DNA of 10,007 nucleotides, taken from Bacteroidota bacterium. Lineage in GTDB: Bacteria > Bacteroidota > Bacteroidia > Chitinophagales > Chitinophagaceae. Position numbers and translations under genes: made by a program. The stretch lies in contig JAEVZP010000052.1 in NCBI GenBank assembly GCA_023392185.1, forward strand, positions 1 through 10,007. The letters run 5' to 3'. Below are positions 7,629-10,007 of this stretch, piece after piece. The notes below the pieces were generated by a model. The model searched no databases, was not told where the DNA came from, and was given only the letters and a program-made list of their open reading frames with translations. The first letter of the stretch is position 1. Each line of letters begins with the position of its first letter.

Positions 7629-8783
7629 TTAAGCCTCTAAAAAGCGCTCGTCGTTCCGGGCTTTTTTGCGCAGCAACACCGAAGCGCGGTAGCGGTCTTC
7701 GCCATATTCTTCATAGAGCGCGTCGAGTACGGCCAACACCCGCGCAGCGCCGGCATCATCGGCCCATTGCAAAAGCCCTTTGGGATAATTTACACCCCGG
7801 GTCATGGCCAGCTCCAGATCGGGCGCAGAGGCAATGCCCAGGTGCAGGGCATCAACCGCTTCGTTCATCAGCATCGCCCCGATGCGGTCCACCAGGTGGC
7901 GGCCCAGCGCTTCGTCTTCAACCGGTTGCGGCATTTCGGCGCCGGGCGCATAATCGTAAAACCCGCGCCCGCTTTTGCGTCCCAGCCAGCCGGCTTCCAG
8001 CAGTCGCTTTTGGGTAAAAGAAGGTTTGTAGCGCGGATCATAGAAAAAAGACTTCCACACGGTTTCGGTTACCACATAGTTCACGTCATGACCGATGTAA
8101 TCCGTCAGCGTGAAAGGGCCCATCCGGAAACCGCCAAGCGTGGTCATCGCCCAGTCGATCGTCGCCGGCGAGGCGATTCCTTCTTCATAAATGCGGATGG
8201 CCTCGCCGTAGAAAGGCCGGGCCACGCGGTTGACAATAAAACCGGGCGTGTCTTTGGCCAGCACCGGAACCTTGCCCCAGCTGCGCATCTTTTCGCTCAT
8301 CTCCTCAGCCAGTCCCGCACGGGTTTGCAGCGCCGGAATCACCTCCACCAGAGCCATCAGCGGCGCCGGGTTGAAAAAGTGCAGACCCAGCACCCGCTCC
8401 GGATGCTTGCAGGCCGCCGCAATAGACGTCACCGAAAGCGAAGAGGTGTTGGTGGCCAGCACGCAGTCGGTGCTGACCTCGGCCTCGAGCGCGGCAAACA
8501 CTTTCTGCTTAACTTCCGGGTTTTCTACAATGGCTTCAATCACCAGCCCGCAATCCCGGAAAGCAACAAGCGAATCTGCAAAATCCATCCGCGCCAGCAC
8601 CTCCGCCGCAGCCCGAAGTTTGCCTTTGTCTGCTAGTTTCTGAAGGTTGGTCGCCAGGCTTTGCCGCGCCTTGTCGAGCGCCGCAGGCGCAGTGTCATAC
8701 AGAACGACGGCGTGACCGGCTGTGGCGGCGACCTGTGCGATGCCGGCACCCATAGCGCCCGCACCGATAATACCTACTTTCAT
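7629..8783 (-). CDS. paaH: 3-hydroxyacyl-CoA dehydrogenase, PaaH type
   Basis: 384 residues from ATG 8783, the start that puts the Rossmann fold at the N-terminus (MKVGIIGAGAMGAGIA, dinucleotide loop GAGAMG at 7-12). An upstream extension to 8918 is open but unlike the family. Catalytic residues fit the family spacing: Ser114 in TNTSS, His135 in GLHFFNPAP, Glu147 in LVEVIP and Asn185 in KDTPGFIVNRV. Two C-terminal 3HCDH domains follow (about 182-278, with GWLGRKSGRGFYDY, and about 295-382, with RGVNYPKGLLQWAD), as in PaaH; it is shorter than the roughly 475 residues of E. coli PaaH. It oxidises 3-hydroxyacyl-CoA with NAD+; in phenylacetate breakdown the substrate is 3-hydroxyadipyl-CoA. Divergent paaB and paaC support that role, but a general fatty-acid role cannot be excluded. 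A terminator follows at 7562-7603. Confidence 0.92.
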   Translation of the reverse strand: MKVGIIGAGAMGAGIAQVAATAGHAVVLYDTAPAALDKARQSLATNLQKLADKGKLRAAAEVLARMDFADSLVAFRDCGLVIEAIVENPEVKQKVFAALEAEVSTDCVLATNTSSLSVTSIAAACKHPERVLGLHFFNPAPLMALVEVIPALQTRAGLAEEMSEKMRSWGKVPVLAKDTPGFIVNRVARPFYGEAIRIYEEGIASPATIDWAMTTLGGFRMGPFTLTDYIGHDVNYVVTETVWKSFFYDPRYKPSFTQKRLLEAGWLGRKSGRGFYDYAPGAEMPQPVEDEALGRHLVDRIGAMLMNEAVDALHLGIASAPDLELAMTRGVNYPKGLLQWADDAGAARVLAVLDALYEEYGEDRYRASVLLRKKARNDERFLEA

Positions 8784-8846
8784 ATTCTGTAAAATCTTTT
8801 TTGTAGTTTTTGTGAAAGGGAGAAAGCTGCAAAGAAACGGCAGGAA

Positions 8847-8856
8847 TTTCCGGAAA
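8847..8856. promoter_or_regulatory. TTTCCGGAAA palindrome upstream of the paaH-type gene
   Basis: Exact palindrome ending 63 bases before the dehydrogenase ATG. On the minus strand it is followed after six bases by CCGTTTCTTTG. The same pair with a five-base spacer faces paaB. Confidence 0.45.
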
Positions 8857-8858
8857 AA

Positions 8859-8873
8859 GCGGCTGTTAGCCGC
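8859..8873. repeat. Perfect hairpin, 6-bp stem
   Basis: GCGGCT-GTT-AGCCGC, a perfect inverted repeat with a three-base loop and no T-tract on either side, three bases from a TTTCCGGAAA site. It shares a GGCTnnnAGCC core with the hairpin at 8892-8910. It could be a protein-binding site or a leader structure. Confidence 0.55.
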
Positions 8874-8891
8874 GCCCAAACCTCTCTGCTG

Positions 8892-8910
8892 AAGGGGCTG
8901 GAAGCCCCTT
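8892..8910. repeat. Perfect hairpin, 8-bp stem
   Basis: AAGGGGCT-GGA-AGCCCCTT, a perfect 8-bp inverted repeat with a three-base loop in the middle of the divergent region. It lacks a T-tract and lies upstream of both genes, so it is not a terminator. It may be an operator for a dimeric regulator or a short interspersed palindrome. Confidence 0.6.
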
Positions 8911-8967
8911 GTCCGCACCGACGCCGGCCAAAAAGCGTACCTTTATGGCTTCCGGGAGACGCCTGTA

Positions 8968-8977
8968 TTTCCGGAAA
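8968..8977. promoter_or_regulatory. TTTCCGGAAA palindrome upstream of paaB
   Basis: Exact palindrome 38 bases before the paaB ATG, followed after five bases by CCGTTTCTTTG at 8983-8993. It is the mirror of the element facing the dehydrogenase gene. Confidence 0.45.
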
Positions 8978-9015
8978 AACAACCGTTTCTTTGTATTCCA
9001 TTTAAAATATCAGGG

Positions 9016-9378
9016 ATGAAAAACAGACTGCAACGCTATGGCGACTACGGCGACCGCGAGGCTGCCGGCGGCACACAAGCCCAGCCGCAAACCACCGCCG
9101 CCGAATGGCCGCTCTGGGAGGTTTTTATCCGCAGCAAAGCCGGCCTCGACCATAAACACGCCGGTTCGCTCCACGCCGCCGACGCCCGCATGGCGATCGA
9201 AAATGCCCGCGATGTGTATACCCGCCGCATGGAAGGGGTAAGCATCTGGGTCGTAGAAAGCAAAAACATCCATGCATCCGACCCAACGGAAGCCGGCGCG
9301 CTCTACGACCCGGCCGCCGACAAGATTTACCGCCACCCCACTTTCTACACCATTCCCGACGAAGTGGGCCATATGTAG
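9016..9378 (+). CDS. paaB: Phenylacetyl-CoA 1,2-epoxidase subunit PaaB
   Basis: 120 residues, starting at ATG after a weak GGG. Residues about 29-120 match PaaB throughout: EWPLWEVFIRSKAGLDHKH, GSLHAADARMAIENARDVYT, EGVSIWVVES and the nearly invariant end YRHPTFYTIPDEVGHM. About 28 residues at the N-terminus, polar and low in conservation, extend beyond the roughly 95-residue E. coli protein; there is no internal Met near the usual start. PaaB is the small structural subunit of the PaaABC(D)E multicomponent monooxygenase, which forms the ring 1,2-epoxide of phenylacetyl-CoA in the cytoplasm. It is the first gene of this transcript, unlike the usual paaA-first order. A hairpin follows its stop before paaC. 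Confidence 0.95.
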   Translation: MKNRLQRYGDYGDREAAGGTQAQPQTTAAEWPLWEVFIRSKAGLDHKHAGSLHAADARMAIENARDVYTRRMEGVSIWVVESKNIHASDPTEAGALYDPAADKIYRHPTFYTIPDEVGHM

Positions 9379-9387
9379 GCAAGCGCT

Positions 9388-9424
9388 CCCGACGATATTT
9401 CAACGCGTCGGGCCGTTTTTCTTC
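9388..9424 (+). terminator. Terminator-like hairpin between paaB and paaC
   Basis: CCCGACG at 9388-9394 pairs perfectly with CGTCGGG at 9406-9412 (7 bp, 11-base loop). It is followed by CCGTTTTTCTTCTT, a T-rich tract after two extra bases. It starts 10 bases after the paaB stop. It could end part of the transcripts and so lower paaC relative to paaB, or protect the paaB 3' end. Confidence 0.6.
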
Positions 9425-9450
9425 TTCTCCCACGGTCCCAACTTTTTGTT

Positions 9451-10007
9451 TTGCACCACTTACATTATATCCTTCAGTTAGCCGACAATGCGCTGATCCT
9501 CGGGCAGCGGCTGGGCGAATGGTGCGGTCATGCCCCGATTCTGGAGCAGGACATTGCACTGACCAACATTTCGCTGGACGACATTGGCCAGGCCCGCAGC
9601 CTTTTCCAGTACGCTGCCGACCTGTTTAACGCCCTTGCACCGGATCAGCAGGAAGCGGCTTTCGCTTCGCCCCTCCTGCAGCAGGTATCCGGGGCGGTTG
9701 GGGAAGACGATTTTGCCGGGCTGCGCGATGCCTGGGATTTCCGGAATTTACTTCTTCTGGAACAGCCCAATGGCGACTGGGCACAGACCGTAGCCCGCTC
9801 TTTTTTCTTTGATGCGTTTCAGTTTTTGCTCTACACCGAGCTGGCCGGCAGCCCTGATAGCCGCCTGGCCGCCATTGCCGAAAAGTCGATCAAAGAAGTG
9901 GCATACCATCAGCGCTGGTCGGCCGAGTGGGTGATCCGGCTGGGCGACGGCACCGCCGAGAGCCGCCGCCGGATGCAGGAAGCGATCGACAAGCTGTGGC
10001 CCTATAC
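9451..10007 (+). CDS. paaC: Phenylacetyl-CoA 1,2-epoxidase subunit PaaC, 3' end cut, TTG start
   Basis: At least 185 codons, running off the right edge. No in-frame ATG lies between the paaB stop and the conserved region; TTG at 9451 gives fMet-HHLHYILQLADNALIL, which lines up almost residue for residue with the E. coli PaaC start (MNQLTAYTLRLGDN). Conserved stretches are QRLGEWCGHAPILEQDIALTN, LDDIGQARSLFQYAADL, LLLLEQPNGDWAQTVARSFF, IKEVAYHQRWSAEWVIRLGDG and AIDKLWPYT. PaaC is a ferritin-like, four-helix-bundle subunit that pairs with the diiron subunit PaaA but lacks a functional diiron site itself. It lies 72 bases after paaB in the same reading frame, behind a terminator-like hairpin and with no clear ribosome-binding site. 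Further genes (paaD, paaE) may follow outside the window. Confidence 0.92.
   Translation, partial: MHHLHYILQLADNALILGQRLGEWCGHAPILEQDIALTNISLDDIGQARSLFQYAADLFNALAPDQQEAAFASPLLQQVSGAVGEDDFAGLRDAWDFRNLLLLEQPNGDWAQTVARSFFFDAFQFLLYTELAGSPDSRLAAIAEKSIKEVAYHQRWSAEWVIRLGDGTAESRRRMQEAIDKLWPY

Larger units (their letters stand above)
8784..9015. promoter_or_regulatory. Palindrome-rich divergent promoter region of paaH-type gene and paaB
   Basis: 232 bases with no convincing gene. From left to right: CAAAGAAACGG at 8830-8840 (minus-strand CCGTTTCTTTG), TTTCCGGAAA at 8847-8856, hairpin GCGGCT-GTT-AGCCGC at 8859-8873, hairpin AAGGGGCT-GGA-AGCCCCTT at 8892-8910, TTTCCGGAAA at 8968-8977 and CCGTTTCTTTG at 8983-8993. 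The outer elements form a mirrored pair, each facing its own gene. TTTCTTTG matches the Bacteroidota -7 consensus TAnnTTTG except for the A, so these may be the two promoters. Promoter activity is inferred. Confidence 0.5.

Noticed and set aside
7767..8636. 289-codon open frame on the plus strand within the dehydrogenase gene
   Set aside because: It is antisense to a gene with all catalytic residues in place. The translation is rich in Arg, His and Gln, as expected of a shadow frame.
8784..8918. 45-residue N-terminal extension of the dehydrogenase
   Set aside because: The family starts at the Rossmann strand (MKVGIIGAG). The extension merely reads through palindromes and the presumed promoter.
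9736..9747. Additional copies of the recurring palindrome in paaC (and at 2536-2545)
   Set aside because: These read TTTCCGGAAT and TTTCCGGAAC, each one base short of the exact palindrome and within coding sequence, so they were not counted.

Overview
The window looks like a moderately GC-rich chromosome segment from a member of Bacteroidota, probably the Saprospiria/Chitinophagia side of the phylum. The reasons are a gliding-motility/type IX secretion C-terminal sorting domain (CHU_C type), SprB repeats, the lack of clear Shine-Dalgarno sites, and the family make-up of the small proteins. The species cannot be named from the sequence alone.

Left block (about 1-4096, plus strand): four genes in one direction. 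(1) The 3' part of an actin/Hsp70-fold ATPase, cut by the left edge. (2) A 257-residue protein with a signal peptide, one membrane segment, a proline-rich linker and a C-terminal domain; it starts one base after gene 1 stops. (3) A 438-residue protein with three membrane segments laid out as in MotA/TolQ/ExbB proteins and a long coiled-coil-like tail. (4) A small exported cysteine-containing protein. Genes 1-3 look like a cytoplasmic ATPase coupled to an inner-membrane assembly. I do not recognise a described system with exactly this set, and this is the best candidate for something undescribed.

Middle block (4112-7507, minus strand): one large secreted protein of 1131 residues with a signal peptide, four SprB-type repeats, Ig/PKD-like units and a CHU_C sorting domain. 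It is convergent with the left block, with only 15 bases between the stops.

Right block (7629-10007): phenylacetate catabolism. A PaaH-type 3-hydroxyacyl-CoA dehydrogenase on the minus strand diverges from paaB and paaC (plus strand, paaC cut by the right edge), which encode subunits of the phenylacetyl-CoA 1,2-epoxidase. The catalytic-subunit gene paaA, usually just before paaB, is not here. paaC appears to use a TTG start and is separated from paaB by a terminator-like hairpin. The 232-base divergent region is rich in palindromes.

Across the whole window the exact palindrome TTTCCGGAAA occurs seven times, four of them in the short gaps upstream of genes. Chance would give far fewer than one.
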